64,000 bases of DNA from Prorocentrum cordatum. Its lineage: Eukaryota > Sar > Dinophyceae > Prorocentrales > Prorocentraceae. A program made the position numbers and the translations under genes. The notes beneath the pieces were generated by a model. It was not told the DNA's origin and did no database searches. It saw nothing but the letters and a program-made list of their open reading frames with translations. Location: the NCBI GenBank assembly GCA_963575745.1, contig CAUYUJ010019093.1:626854-690853 (forward strand), read 5' to 3'. Each line of letters opens with the position of its first letter. The first letter of the stretch is position 1. Shown piece after piece: positions 32,110-42,106 of the stretch.

Positions 32110-35100
32110 TCATCGATGGCACGCACCGACCGCGCATCGAACGGGGTCCAGCACCACATACTTTAAAAGCGCCTCAGGGCCTGTAAGGCGCGTTCTCACG
32201 CACGAGATGGCTGGATCGGCCTTTTCCCCGGCAGTCACAAAAGCAACTGAGTTCGCGAATTTCTTCTGCGCGTTGAGACGGGTCGCCTTCTCTGCGAACA
32301 CAAGCTTACAATCAGGCTCATACAAAGTCCATTTAGACTCGCTCCGCTCGCTCATTCCCCGAATTATCTCGTGCAAAGATGGGTGCGCAGCTATGAACGC
32401 TGCCGAACACCAAGCAAACCGATGCACTGTGACTTGCGGCTTGTAAGCCACGGCGACGCCCGCAGCACCGCGCGTTTCAAGATATACAAACGTGCACACC
32501 ACGCCGCCGATCAGGGCTGCCGCGAACTGGACGCGCTGCCCAGGAGACTCCACATCCTTAACAACGAACACGTCCGCCTCTGGACGAGTCGCAACTACGC
32601 CGGCCCCGTTCCTATTTAGTACGTCAGCAACACGGCTCGCCTCCGGGAGGGCCACGGACTTATCGAAGAAAACATTCTTGCCGCGCAGTCGTGCGACGTG
32701 CGGCGCCTCGGCTGCGGACTGTCTCTTGGCCTTCGCCACGTATGCATTGACCCTCTTTCTCTCCGTCGCTACTTGGTCGAGGACGCCCTTGAGCTCCTCC
32801 TGATGGTGACGCACCCCCGAAATCAGAAGATAGTTTGGGTCCTCCTCCTCCGCCGCGCCCTCCCCCCCCGTCCTCCTCCTCCCCCCCCGCCCCCCCCCGT
32901 CCTCCCCCCCCGTTTTTTGCTGTGTTGCATCATCAGCATTGCATTGTTTTCCTGCGTTGCATGTCGCCGCTTTGACTTGGCTGACCACGTGCCTGTTCGA
33001 GTGTTCTCCTCCTCCCCCCCTCAGCCCCCTCCCCCTGTGCACAGCTTTTCCCCTGCTGACTTCCCGCGCCCCGCAGGGGCCCTCCGACGCGGCGCCAGGG
33101 ATGATAGGAGGGCGAGGAGTGTGGGGCCAGGGACGGGAGGGGGGCGGGGCCAGGGATAGGAGGGTGAGGAGGAAATTTTCATTGTTCCATCCTGGGTCCT
33201 CGCTGGCGCAGGCCATCTGGTCCTCCGGGATCTCTCCATTCAGCACGGAATCGTGAAAACGCTTCTGCCTCTTATTCTGCTGGAACTGCACCTCCTTCTC
33301 GTGGTCGGCGGTCCATCCGTCAACCCCGACGGTCCGCGTGCCCGGGGCGCCCATCAAGTCGACTGGCCGTTTCTGGGAAACAACGCCCTGAACATCGGCG
33401 CGCCTGCCCCGAATCCAGGACGTCTCAGTGTTGACGTCGCGCGCCCTTGCGGGGGCTTCCTTGTGAATGTCCATGCGGACGCGCACTCTTGGCCTGCGAA
33501 CCGGTCCGTAAATCTTTGCCCAGATCTTAGGCGCCAGCGCCACCGCTCGATCGATGTGGCCCTTGCTCCACGGCTGCTTGATCACGAGCTCGTCCTGTAT
33601 GTAGCCCCCCCACTTGTCTGGCCGATTCGCGCCAGCGAGGTTGAGGATCTGCGAGAAGTTCTGCTCAAGGCCGCTAGTGCTCGGGCCGTAGGCGCCGAAG
33701 GTCATCAGTACTGGCCTCAACGCCCCCACCGGGTGGAGCTTCGCGTTTCGGGCGTCTTTCTGACACTCGGCAACCGCCATCGCCCACGCGGCAATAGTAC
33801 CAGTACAAGACGGGTCTATCAGCATCTGCTGCGCTATCGGCCTCACGTCGTTGAGCTGGCTGAACAGTGCGGTCGGGTTCACGCCGACGAATTCGGCCAA
33901 GCTGTCGCAACTTGCTCGCAATTGGGACATAGTCTGATTCCCTAGGTCATGCTGCGAACCCTGTGCGGGCGCGCCGAGGGACTGCGATAGCTCGCCGAGA
34001 TTGAATGCCCTCATCGCGTAGATGATCTCGAACTCGGGAATTTCTGCACGTATGGTCTCGCGGGCCAAGTGGACCCAATTAGCCATCCGTTGCACGCGCC
34101 TCCTCTTGACGTCGACGGGGACGCCGGCCGCGCATCCCAGCGTCTTCTGACCATCCATTGCGAGGAGGAGCACGGGCGTCTGAAGTTGCTGCACCATGTA
34201 CTGCGTGTAGCCGAGCTTCCAACAATGTTCATCAACGAAGAGAGCATGGATCCTGCTGAGGAAGGCGCGCAAGTTCATGGAAACAGCAGAGACGTCCATG
34301 CGCTCGGTGTCCATGACGCGGATGAGCATGTTGCACTCGTCCCCCGCATCTGCCAGGAGAGCCAACGTGACTGCGCGCTCCACGTCCAGAAAGGACAAGT
34401 ACGCCGAGGCCAGCTTGCTCTCCTGCTTGCCCACGCGAGAGGTAGCTATCTGGGTTGCCGTCGCAATCACGCTCTTGAACAGCAGGACGTGTCGCCCGAA
34501 AGGCTTCTGCGTCGAATTGAAGCGATGCTTTGCGAAGCTCAGGTCGCGGATCCTGTTGGCCTGGAACGGGCACTGATCCAACTTCTCATTGTGTTGCTGA
34601 AACCATCCCTTGAACGTCGGGGAGTTCTGTATCAGGGTCGTGATCGAACCTTTCGCGAGGATCATGATGTCCGCCGTGTCGCTCAGGTACTGGTCTGCAG
34701 CCCATGCCCTCGAGCACACCCTCCGGACGCCGTGGGGCTTGTCCTGCGCAACCTTTTTCAAGTTAGGGAGCACGTCGCGAGAAATGCACCCAGCTGCCTG
34801 GGCCCACCCGGCGTCCTCTCAGGGCGCGGAAAATGGGATGGAGCGGGGGAGGAGAGGAGGAGGGCAGAAGGGAACGGAGGTTGCGGAGGAGGGGGAGAAA
34901 GAGGGTTAGGAGAGCACGAGGAGGCGGAGCAGCAGCGGTGGAGGTGGTGATAAGGGAGGTGGAAGACGAGGGAGAGTGAACGAGGAGAAGGAGGGAGGAG
35001 AGTAAAAGAGAAGGAGAGCAGCAGCGGCAGAAGGTCCTTCAAGAACTTGCCAGCCACTTGCTCCGGCGCTGCAGAGTCAGCTGTATACATCTGCACGGAC

Positions 35101-36050
35101 TCGCACACGCTCTTGAACAGCTTCTGGTCGAATCTGCCGTGCTTCTTCGAAAACGGCGGGCCCCGAAGTGGCGTGCAAAACTCCCGAAGGACGTGCAGGG
35201 AAGCGTCCCGGATGCCAGTCGCTCTGCCGTTGAACGGCGGCTTTGTCAAATCACATACACCGACGATACCGCTCATCACGTTGATGTTCGTATCGCAGCC
35301 CCTGATGCGCATGAGCAGGACCTCCTCCGTAGTGTCTTGCAGAATAGAAGACACTGTCTTCTTCTTGAAGAAGGAGCGCAATAGAGACCGCAATGCCTCG
35401 GCTATGCACCAAACCATGCGTCTCTTCTTTCTTGCTCTTCCGAATGCGGGGAGGTCGGATGGGCCCTCTCCCCGAACTGCCTGCAGGAGGCTTCTGAAAG
35501 TCGAAACAGATGGGGCCCCAGGAACCGTAATTTGGACAGGCGTCTTCCCAGATGCGATGGTGCCAACGACGACGCTGCTCAGCTCCTTGTGAATCTGTGA
35601 GCTCACGTGCTTCTTGATGTTGGATTGGATCAGGACATCAGGCGAATCCAAACTGAATTGGGCGAGGCCGGGCTTGTTCATCTTGGTGCTTGTAGAGCAT
35701 ATCCAGCAGCCCAGCGCTGGCCTTCCCGTCGACATCGTCGCGAACGCTGCCCACGTACCGCGGTCTGGGGCCAGAGGGTCCAAGAGGGTTTCGCGCCAGA
35801 ACCAGTGCGATGTACCCAGGCGTTTAGCTGCGAAACAGATAACGCAATCTACAGAATCACACAAGTCGACGTGCTTCTCGTACTTGTCGATGGTGTAGTC
35901 ACTGAGGCGAGTGAATTGGAAGTCCCTGCACAGCGGCGCCCCCAGGGCTGGCGGTTGGCTGCTGGCGGCGGGTCGCGGGCGCGTCGCCCCGCCGCTAGGC
36001 GCGGCGGACGGCGGCGGAATGGCGTCCAAGAAAACATCCCAGCCGTCCAT
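32110..36050 (-). CDS. hAT-like transposase-type protein, three exons
   Basis: Inferred exons are 36,050-35,037, 34,815-33,199 and 32,841-32,110, which join in phase 0 to 1,120 aa. Exon 1 has a zinc-finger-like CWIC...H-x5-H (around residues 120-165), then a basic KKKR stretch and conserved-looking text ending VQMYTADSAAPEQVAGKFLK. Exon 2 continues through LPNLKKVAQDKPHGVRRV and an alpha-helical body to STSGLEQNFSQI, which resembles the SxxxxERxFS motif of the hAT dimerisation domain. Exon 3 has a BRCT-like pattern (GKNVFFDKS...GAGVVAT...VFVVKD...FVYLE). The RNase-H catalytic triad was not assigned with confidence. In context it would be the element's own transposase. An alternative is a host protein domesticated from one. 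It overlaps no other gene once introns are removed and ends about 450 bp before the methyltransferase homologue starts. Confidence 0.6.
32842..33198 (-). other. Intron 2 of the hAT-like gene (non-canonical GA-AG)
   Basis: Exon 2 ends in AGCGAG and the intron starts GACCCAGG. The intron ends GAGGAGGAG and exon 3 starts GACCCAAACTAT. The direct repeat GAGGACCCA is thus present at both junctions, with no GT available at the donor. Removing it keeps the frame (539 codons in exon 2) and replaces a low-complexity insert with continuous protein. Length 357 nt; CT-rich at the 5' side and GA-rich at the 3' side. Confidence 0.65.
34816..35036 (-). other. Intron 1 of the hAT-like gene (non-canonical GA-AG)
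   Basis: The donor side reads TTGAAG|GACCTTCTG and the acceptor side CTGAGAG|GACGCCGGG; AGGAC is shared. It is 221 nt and strongly CT-rich on the sense strand. Splicing joins GKFLK to DAGWAQAAGCISRDVLPNL in frame. Confidence 0.65.
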
Positions 36051-36452
36051 TGCTGGCAGATGGAGTCTGGCGTCAGCCAGGAAGCGAGGGGTGGTCTAAG
36101 GAAAGGGGGGCGGTGAAGGAGGTCAGGAGGAGGAGGGGGGAGGAGAGAGGCGGTGGAGGAGGTCGAGGAAATCGTGGTGGTGGAGACGAGGAGAGGAGGA
36201 GGAGGGCGGCGGGAGGAGAGACGGCCGGCCGGCGCGCGCCGCAGGGGCTGGCGAGGCCGAGGCGGCCGAGGGCTTCCGCGAGGCCGGGGCGGGCCGGCCC
36301 CGCTCGAGCCTCCGCGTCGTCGGACGACGAGGAAGGAGGATGAGGAGGGGGAGAGGGAGAGGAGGTTCGGCGAGGTTCGGCGATGACGACGATTCACGCA
36401 GGCAAGCTGGGTGAAAAGCCAATGCAACAACAAAAAAGTTAATAGAGTCTAT
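36051..36452. other. Upstream region of the hAT-like gene
   Basis: GGA-rich and GC-rich sequence (36,115-36,365) between the start codon of the hAT-like gene and the right terminal repeat. It would hold the promoter and 5' leader. No TATA-like or SL-relic sequence was found. Confidence 0.5.
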
Positions 36453-36525
36453 CCTGCACTCCATGCAGCTCATCATTACTGGTGCCCCTGACGCCAACAT
36501 GTTCTACAGCGTTAAGAACATGTTG
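36453..36525 (-). repeat. Right terminal inverted repeat with hairpin
   Basis: Reverse complement of 26,973-27,044 with a few substitutions. The hairpin arms are GACGCCAACATGTTCT (36,490-36,505) and AGAACATGTTG (36,515-36,525), so the outer arm has diverged compared with the left end. Confidence 0.85.
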
Positions 36526-36569
36526 CTGCAATGCATGGCATTAGAGGAGGACGAGGGGGGGGCTAACCA

Positions 36570-37138
36570 CGCACGCACGCACACACGCACGCACACACAC
36601 ACACACTCACTCACTCACTCACTACTCGAAGCAACATCGATACCGCTACTCGCTGGACCTCGCCCGGGGCGCGTTCGGATCAGAATCTCGAGGCGAATCC
36701 AGCCGCGGCGACGAGTGTCATCCAGCGGTATCGACATTGCTTCATCCACCAGGTGTCAGGAGGAGAACCGCCTTCTCCTCCTCCTCCAGCTTGGGATCCT
36801 CAAGTGGCGGTGCTGTTGTGATGTTGTTGTGATGATAATGAGGATGAGGATCAGGATGGCGATGAGGAGCGTTCTGGTACGCCGGCGCTCTGCCTATTCG
36901 TCGCGCTGGCTAGGCTACCTCAGGATTCAAGCTGCAATCGGCCTCCTTAGGATGCCCTATCGCAGATCTAACAACGAGTGCGCTGCATAACGTCCTGCGC
37001 CGCCTAGGCTGACAGGGAAAATGCGAGCGCCGTCTATTCAACATGTCTTCCCTGCTCCTCCTCCCTCCCTCTCCTCCCTCCCTCCCCGTCTCCTCCTCCT
37101 CCTCCATCTTCTTCCTTCCAGGCAACAGGCCAGCAACA
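36570..37138. repeat. CA/CT-rich intergenic stretch with a 110-bp stem-loop
   Basis: An ACACAC/TCAC run (about 36,575-36,625) is followed by inverted repeats CAACATCGATACCGCT (from 36,632) and AGCGGTATCGACATTG (ending near 36,741). Sequence just inside (CGAATCCAGCC...GGCGACGA) recurs at about 51,345-51,365 and 58,857-58,877. No gene is seen. Confidence 0.6.
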
Positions 37139-37912
37139 CTACGAGGCCTCGCGCGCAGCCCGCGCAGCCACCGCTCCCATTCCGCGCGGTGGACTCGTGA
37201 ACATCCTATCGATCTTATCGAGTTTCTCAGTCACCGCGGCCAGCTTCGCGTCCACTACAGTCTGCCACGAGTCCACTGCAGTGCCAAGCCCCTTCAGCTT
37301 CGCGTCCACGTTGGTCTGCAACGATTCCGCTGCAGCCTCGAGCCTCTCGAGCTTCGAGTCCACTGCAGTCTGCATAACGTCCAGCCTGTCGAGCGTCCTC
37401 TGCAGCGCATCGAGCTTCGCATCGAGCGTCGTCTGCATCGCGTCGATCTTCGCATCGAGCGTCGTCTGCATCGCGTCGATCTTCGGGAGCGTCGGCTGCG
37501 TCGCGACGAGCCCTGGAGCACCGGGCAGCGGGGCCTGGACAACGCCACCGGCGAGCTGACCCTGGGCCGCGGGGTCGGGGGGCCCTGCAGGACCACCGGG
37601 GAGCGCTGGAGGAGCGACGGCGTCCTGCGTGTCAGGCTGATCAGGCTCAGCAGCACGGATAGAGTCCTCATGCGCCCACACTTCCTCGATCCTCGACCCG
37701 AACTCACGTGTGCACGTGTAACAGTAGCCACACTTGACGTCCGTGCGCCGCACGTGGAGCTCAGATGCAATATGTTCTGGAGTCATGCAAACGCCCTTGC
37801 TGCTGCACATGTAACACCGCCAGTTATCATTTACCCACTTGCACCAAGGAGCCGGCCTCCATGCCCCGTTCTGCAGCCTGACCTGCTGAGGGGGTTCCCA
37901 CGAAGCGTCCAT
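37139..37912 (-). CDS. Cys/His zinc-binding and coiled-coil protein
   Basis: 257 aa from the ATG at 37,912, chosen because it follows the SL relic and begins the complex sequence (MDASWEPPQQ). Residues about 20-75 carry Cys and His spaced as WCKWVNDNWRCYMC, CMTPEHIASELH and CGYCYTC, a likely zinc-binding module of unknown family. A Pro/Gly-rich linker follows. From about residue 140 there is an 11-residue periodic segment (DAMQTTLDAKI, repeated with variation seven or eight times) predicted as a long coiled coil, probably for oligomerisation. No enzyme domain. The gene is intronless. Function unknown; it could bind nucleic acid through the Cys-rich part. Confidence 0.65.
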   Translation of the reverse strand: MDASWEPPQQVRLQNGAWRPAPWCKWVNDNWRCYMCSSKGVCMTPEHIASELHVRRTDVKCGYCYTCTREFGSRIEEVWAHEDSIRAAEPDQPDTQDAVAPPALPGGPAGPPDPAAQGQLAGGVVQAPLPGAPGLVATQPTLPKIDAMQTTLDAKIDAMQTTLDAKLDALQRTLDRLDVMQTAVDSKLERLEAAAESLQTNVDAKLKGLGTAVDSWQTVVDAKLAAVTEKLDKIDRMFTSPPRGMGAVAARAAREAS

Positions 37913-37988
37913 CGTTGATGTAGTAGTAAAGTGATTTGATGTTGTAGTAAAGTGATGTGCCTGACTGCGTGGGTCTTCGAGCAAAATG

Positions 37989-38006
37989 CTCGAACCAAAA
38001 AAGCTA
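37989..38006 (-). other. Probable spliced-leader relic upstream of the coiled-coil gene
   Basis: On the minus strand TAGCTTTTTTGGTTCGAG matches the SL 3' part TAGCCATTTTGGCTCAAG at 14 of 18 positions. It lies 76 nt upstream of the start codon, on the sense strand. Confidence 0.45.
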
Positions 38007-38033
38007 TATTACAATGGGTATATCTCGCCTAAA

Positions 38034-38890
38034 GATAGCTATTTGCTTGGCCCGACCCCACGAGGCAGGAGGAGGAGGATGAGGAGGGAGGAGGGGTCCC
38101 AGCAGGGCTTTTTTCCCAACCATCCTGTGGTGTTGGGTCCTCGTTTTGAAGAGACAGCGCCCCGCGTTCCCACCTTCTTCCCGCTGCCCCCTCCCTCCTC
38201 CCATCTTCATCACTTCGTCTTAACAGCTTCGGAAATTACACGGATGGAGGTCGCTTTCCCAACCACCCTGTGGTGTTGGGTCCTCGTTTTGAAGAGACAG
38301 CGCCAGTCGGGCTGGCTGGTTCGGCCTCGTTTAACGTTTGTTGGCTGGTTCGGCCACAGGGTTCGCATGCTCCCCAACACCCATTTTGGGCAATCAGCCT
38401 TAGACATATCATCCGTTGTTACGGATGGTCGTGTCGAAGTCTTCTGAAGCTGGGCGGGGGTGGAGCATGGGTCAGCCGAAGCAGCTGAGGGTGGATGGGT
38501 CAGCCGAAGCAGCTGGCACGGATTATGCCTTAGAGGAGATGGCGGAGAAGAGGAGGCGGACGAGAGGAGAGGATGCTCTTGTCCTGCACACGATGGCCAG
38601 GGAGGCGGAGGGGAGGAGATGAAATGAGGCGGTGGAGTGGAGAGGAGGAGGGAGGGAGGGAGGAGAGGAGGGAGGGAGGCAGAGGAGGATGCGGCATTGA
38701 TTCAAACTGACTAGTAGGTAGGTAGGAGGAGAAGGATGAGGAGGAGGAGGAGGAGGGAGGGGAGGGGGAGGAGGAGGAGGGGAGGGAGCCCAGCACACCT
38801 CGCGTTTCCTGGGGTTCCGCTTAAAACCGCTTCGGTATTTTAGCCTGGGGTGTCGATAGCTATTTGTTTGGCCCGACCCCGCGAGGCAGA
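38034..38890. repeat. About 750-bp dispersed unit between 36-bp direct repeats (solo copy)
   Basis: GATAGCTATTTG(C/T)TTGGCCC followed by GACCCC(A/G)CGAGGCAG occurs at 38,034 and 38,856 in the same orientation. Between them is a unit that recurs at about 45,600-46,393 and 53,100-53,913. The unit has two internal copies of CATCCTGTGGTGTTGGGTCC, an ACGGATGG...CCATCCGT stretch, AGCCGAAGCAGCTG twice, and ends GGGGTTCCGCTTAAAACCGC. The direct repeats could be target-site or recombination products. The repeated sequence itself resembles a decayed SL exon with an insertion. Confidence 0.7.
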
Positions 38891-39189
38891 CGACACCGCT
38901 CACCAGCGCTGAAGAGAGAGGCTGCACTTCTTTTCACTCCAAGGCTTGCCCGAGGCAAGGTCGGTTCGCTCTGCGAGCGTGCATGCAAACAGACATGGCA
39001 ACAGCTATCGAAAACTCTGCCGGCAGAGATGCACACTAAAGGATACTCGGTCGTTCAGCCTGACATATAGCTGAGACCTTCTGTTGGCACAAATCAATTC
39101 GCGCTGAGATGCACACTGCACGGGCCGCAGGTGGGCCATTCGAAGTATGGTGTAATGGGGCCCCTTGTGGGCCATTCCCTCACAGATGT

Positions 39190-40413
39190 CTATAGACCAA
39201 TGAACTCTAGAAGGTCCTGGGGGGTCATAGCATCTGGCCTGGCATTGTTGCCAGTGCAGAAGCGGAAACTGGGCATCGCCCGCGGCATGCGGGATGTGTT
39301 TGCACTGCCGCGGTGCAAGTTCCACACATCTCTAATTACACAAAGCCCAGGCTTGCCTAGGAAAATCACCTGTTCCTTGTTGGTACTCCAGCTCTCCAGA
39401 AACAGCGGTCCATGTCGGAGGTCTGTTTCCGCCGTCAGGACTGATATACAGAACCATTGCAGGTAGTAGTTGCAGTCCCGATGCCAATCGCACGGGTTCC
39501 TGTGGGCGAGCTCGGTGGCGTCGTCCACACCTTGCTCGACGTAGTCACCGCCGCAATCGTGAAACTTGATGTTGTAGGCCTTGACCAACTCCGCCAGCAC
39601 AAACGAGGTCTGATGACGTCGCAAGATGATCTTGAGAGCCTCTTGCCAAGCGCCGCGGTAGATATTCTGAATACTGTTGACGCACGTGCGCCCCGTCCCA
39701 CGATTGTGCTTCGTGGCGGGCATGGACGCCAACAACGCCATGTCGACAGAAACTCTGTGCAAGGCGAGCAAGTCCTCGGCGTCCAGGCCGAGGTCGATCA
39801 CGACGAAGCCGTGATCCATGAAGAAACGCCATGCCGCATCCCCATCTGCACGTTGCGCCACGGTCTCCGCAAAGAACACGCCTGGAGGCGGCCCTGCTGG
39901 CGGCGCGGGCACCCTCGGCGGCGGCGGTATCTGCAGGGCCGACGGCGGCGGCCCTGCTGGGGGCCTGGGTACGCTCGGCGGAGGTGTGCTCGGCGGCGGC
40001 CGCGCCGACGCGTTCACCACCGCGTCCGCCAGGGCGGGGGCTGCAGGACTCACCGGGCCATTCGGCGGCGACCCTGCGGGCGCTGGCGCCCGGCGCTGGG
40101 ACCACCGGGTCCGCCAAGGAATTTTCGGGTCAGCAGTAGCTGCAGACAGGAGGATCGACGACGGCGACTCCGCCGGCGGCTCGGGATCGTCGGACCAGTT
40201 CTCGGACGCTTCGGGCCCGTGCACGGCGAGCCTGTCTCCCGCGAGCCTGAGCACTTTCACGGCACACATGGCGCCCACGACCATGCCTACGGCACACATG
40301 GCGACGCCCATAACATATGGCTCCATGGCACGGCGCGGGTTCAGCCTTGAGCTGCTGGCGTCTGCACCTTGAGGAAGCCCAAACGGCTGCGGATGAGCAC
40401 TGTCAAAACTCAT
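39190..40413 (-). CDS. PhyH-like 2-oxoglutarate/Fe(II) dioxygenase with N-terminal membrane segment
   Basis: 407 aa. Residues about 30-55 form one hydrophobic helix (YVMGVAMCAVGMVVGAMCAV), so the protein is likely membrane-anchored; an internal start at 40,326 would put the helix right at the N-terminus. Residues about 95-190 are Pro/Ala-rich with two near-repeats of PPAGPPPSA. The C-terminal half fits the phytanoyl-CoA dioxygenase family: FFMDHGFVVIDL, then the metal ligands H311 and D313 in DWHRD, GPLFLESWS, and H367 with R378 in HRGSANTSRMPR, which would bind iron and 2-oxoglutarate. All key residues are present, so it is probably active. The substrate cannot be told. A role in DNA-base oxidation near two methyltransferase homologues is only a thought, since this family mostly acts on small molecules. 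Intronless. Confidence 0.75.
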   Translation of the reverse strand: MSFDSAHPQPFGLPQGADASSSRLNPRRAMEPYVMGVAMCAVGMVVGAMCAVKVLRLAGDRLAVHGPEASENWSDDPEPPAESPSSILLSAATADPKIPWRTRWSQRRAPAPAGSPPNGPVSPAAPALADAVVNASARPPPSTPPPSVPRPPAGPPPSALQIPPPPRVPAPPAGPPPGVFFAETVAQRADGDAAWRFFMDHGFVVIDLGLDAEDLLALHRVSVDMALLASMPATKHNRGTGRTCVNSIQNIYRGAWQEALKIILRRHQTSFVLAELVKAYNIKFHDCGGDYVEQGVDDATELAHRNPCDWHRDCNYYLQWFCISVLTAETDLRHGPLFLESWSTNKEQVIFLGKPGLCVIRDVWNLHRGSANTSRMPRAMPSFRFCTGNNARPDAMTPQDLLEFIGL

Positions 40414-40734
40414 AGTGCGGTTATCTGGTCATCTTCGCGCCCTCGCGCCGCCCCTCTCGAGGAAGGCGGCTTTCCAGGCTTCCAGGCATTGGCCGCGAGG
40501 CGCGAGACGCTATGACGCTATGACGATATGTGTTATGCGCTATGTTATGATGTTATGATCTCCGCGCCCCTCGGAGGATGGCAGGAGGAGGAGAGCGAGG
40601 AGGGGGGGGGGAGGAGTAGGAGGAGGAGGAGGATGAGGAGGAAGGAGGAGGAAGAGGGAATCTCCTCCTCCTCCTCCCCCGTCTCCACCTCATCCTCTTC
40701 TTCATCAAGCGGCTCTCGGAGGCGGGGCGTCAGA
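40414..40734. other. Divergent intergenic region between dioxygenase and Gln-rich gene
   Basis: Contains a GGA tract (40,583-40,655) followed by a TCC tract (40,662-40,700). It must hold promoters for both divergent genes. No recognisable element or SL relic. Confidence 0.5.
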
Positions 40735-41702
40735 ATGTTGCCGCCGCCCAGGCCCCCGCCGATGCGGCCTCCCGACAGGGCCCCGCCGATGCGGCCTCCT
40801 GCGCTGCGCTGCAAGGCTGGGCCGAGGCCACCACCGGGGTCGCCGCCCGTTCATCTCAGAAAGAAGGTGAAGCTGGAGCCGACGCCGCCTCCTGGGCCGC
40901 CGCCCTGTCATCTCCTCAACAATGCGGCGGGGGATCCATACCTCCTCGCGGAGCCGGGCCTCACGGAGGCGAAAGAGGTGGAGGAGCATGACTACCAGCA
41001 GGAGGGCCAGTACCAGCAGGGTTACCAGCAGGGCTACCACCACCAGGGCTACCAGCAGGGCCAGCGCCAGCAGGGCCAGGACCAGCAGGGCTACCAGCAG
41101 GACGGTGACCAGCAGGGCCTGGACCATAGGGTCCAGCACCAGAAGGCCCTCGCGGAGGCGAAGGAGGAGCAGGCGGCGGAGCCAGGCCTCGCGAAGAAGG
41201 AGCCCGACCTCGCGGGTTTCGTGAAGGCGAAGGCGAAGGAACTGGCCCTCCTGCTAGCCCTGGGCCAGCAGGGCTACCACCAGAAGTGCCAGGACCAGCA
41301 GGGCTACCAGCAGGGCCAGCACCAGAAGGGCCAGTGCCAGCAGCAGGGCTATCAGCAGGACGGTGACCAGCAGGGCCTGGACCAGAAGGCCCAGCACCAG
41401 AAGGGCCAGCAGCGGGGCCTCCTCGCGGAGGCGAAGGAGGCGGCGAAGCCAGTACCAAAGGGCCAGTACCAGCAGGGCCTCGCGCGAAGAAGGAGGACCC
41501 ATACCAATCGCTGGAGGTGCTGATGCGCGAGGAGAAGGAGGCGGAGGCCCAGTGGTCGGATCACCAGAAAAATTCACAGGCGCGGTTGGCAAGGAGAAGC
41601 GACGCCCCCACCGCCAGGGGGGCCACCTCCAGCGAGGATGCCCATGATGCCCCTGCCCAAGGCGGGGATAATATATCCCCGCCTCGGGGAGTAGGGCGGT
41701 GA
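40735..41702 (+). CDS. Gln/Tyr/Gly-rich repeat protein, frameshifted near its 3' end
   Basis: From the Met at 40,735 (upstream in-frame sequence is GGA/TCC tract). The N-terminus is Pro/Arg-rich with two copies of a (R/H)PPPGxPPxHL-type module. From about residue 80 the protein is built of QQGYQQG, QDQQGYQQDGDQQGLD and LAEAKEE units, low-complexity and probably disordered. The frame ends at 41,523. A shift near 41,483, where CGCG appears in place of CG compared with the parallel unit at 41,190, opens a second frame (KKEDPYQSLEVLMREEKEAE...) to the stop at 41,702. I read this as one gene with an indel, or an unresolved splice. Function unknown; no catalytic domain. Confidence 0.55.
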
Positions 41703-41779
41703 TAGTATATCCCCGCCCTCTGGCTCCTCGCGCTGTTGGTCACTGGTGGTGGTGGTGGTGTCAATTCCCTTCTCCTCAG

Positions 41780-42106
41780 GCTTGGGCGCACTCTTGGCGT
41801 CGCAAGTTGTACGAGGGCGGGGGAGGACAACAATGCAGGTAAGCTCCCCCCTCTGCCCTTATATCCCCGCCCCCCCCCCTCGGAGGTGGGGGAAAGGGAA
41901 TAGGGGGCAGGGTGGGGGCCTGACAGGGAAAGGGGCTTCCCATCTACCAATTGCACGGCTACTTCGAGGACTGGACCGGCGTCGCGCAACGCATCATGGA
42001 GAAGAGGATGGCCGCAGAGGGGCGGCTGAGCCGCATGGCACTCGACGCCCGCGGCAGGCGCGAGATTCTAGAGGCGGACATCGCCAGGAGGGCGGGAGGC
42101 GCCTAA
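41780..42106 (+). CDS. Probable 3' exons of a gene ending in an Arg/Glu-rich helix
   Basis: At 41,838 the sequence CAATGCAG|GTAAGC is a textbook GT donor, and TTCTCCTCAG|GC at 41,779 looks like an acceptor, defining a 59-nt exon. A last exon from about 41,927 or 41,933 encodes GLPIYQLHGYFEDWTGVAQR and a charged helix ending ARRAGGA, stop at 42,104-42,106. The reading frame across the junction is not settled: one frame of the small exon joins cleanly, the other looks more protein-like. It may be the continuation of the Gln-rich gene or a separate gene. Confidence 0.45.

Larger units (their letters stand above)
26973..36525. mobile_element. Putative 9.6-kb DNA transposon carrying a hAT-like gene and a methyltransferase homologue
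   Basis: The two ends are inverted repeats of about 75 bp: at the left CAACATGTTCTTAACGC and on to GAGCTGCATGGAGTGCAGG, at the right the reverse complement. Each end also folds on itself (see the two hairpin entries). Between them lie short repeats (27,264-29,030), the CCAAGAGG minisatellite, the methyltransferase homologue and the three-exon hAT-like gene, both on the minus strand. I could not find a matching 8-bp target duplication (left AGTGACGC, right CTGCAATG), so either the exact ends differ from those chosen, or the duplication has decayed, or this is not one transposition unit. The pairing of the inverted ends is directly visible; the autonomous-element reading is inference. Confidence 0.6.

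Noticed and set aside
26973-36525. LTR retrotransposon
   Set aside because: I found no reverse transcriptase, integrase or protease pattern, and the ends are inverted, not direct.
39190-40413. TET/JBP-type DNA dioxygenase
   Set aside because: The motif order and spacing (HxD, GPLFLES, HRGSxN...R) fit PhyH-like proteins, and the protein has a membrane helix. DNA-base oxidation is not supported by sequence alone.
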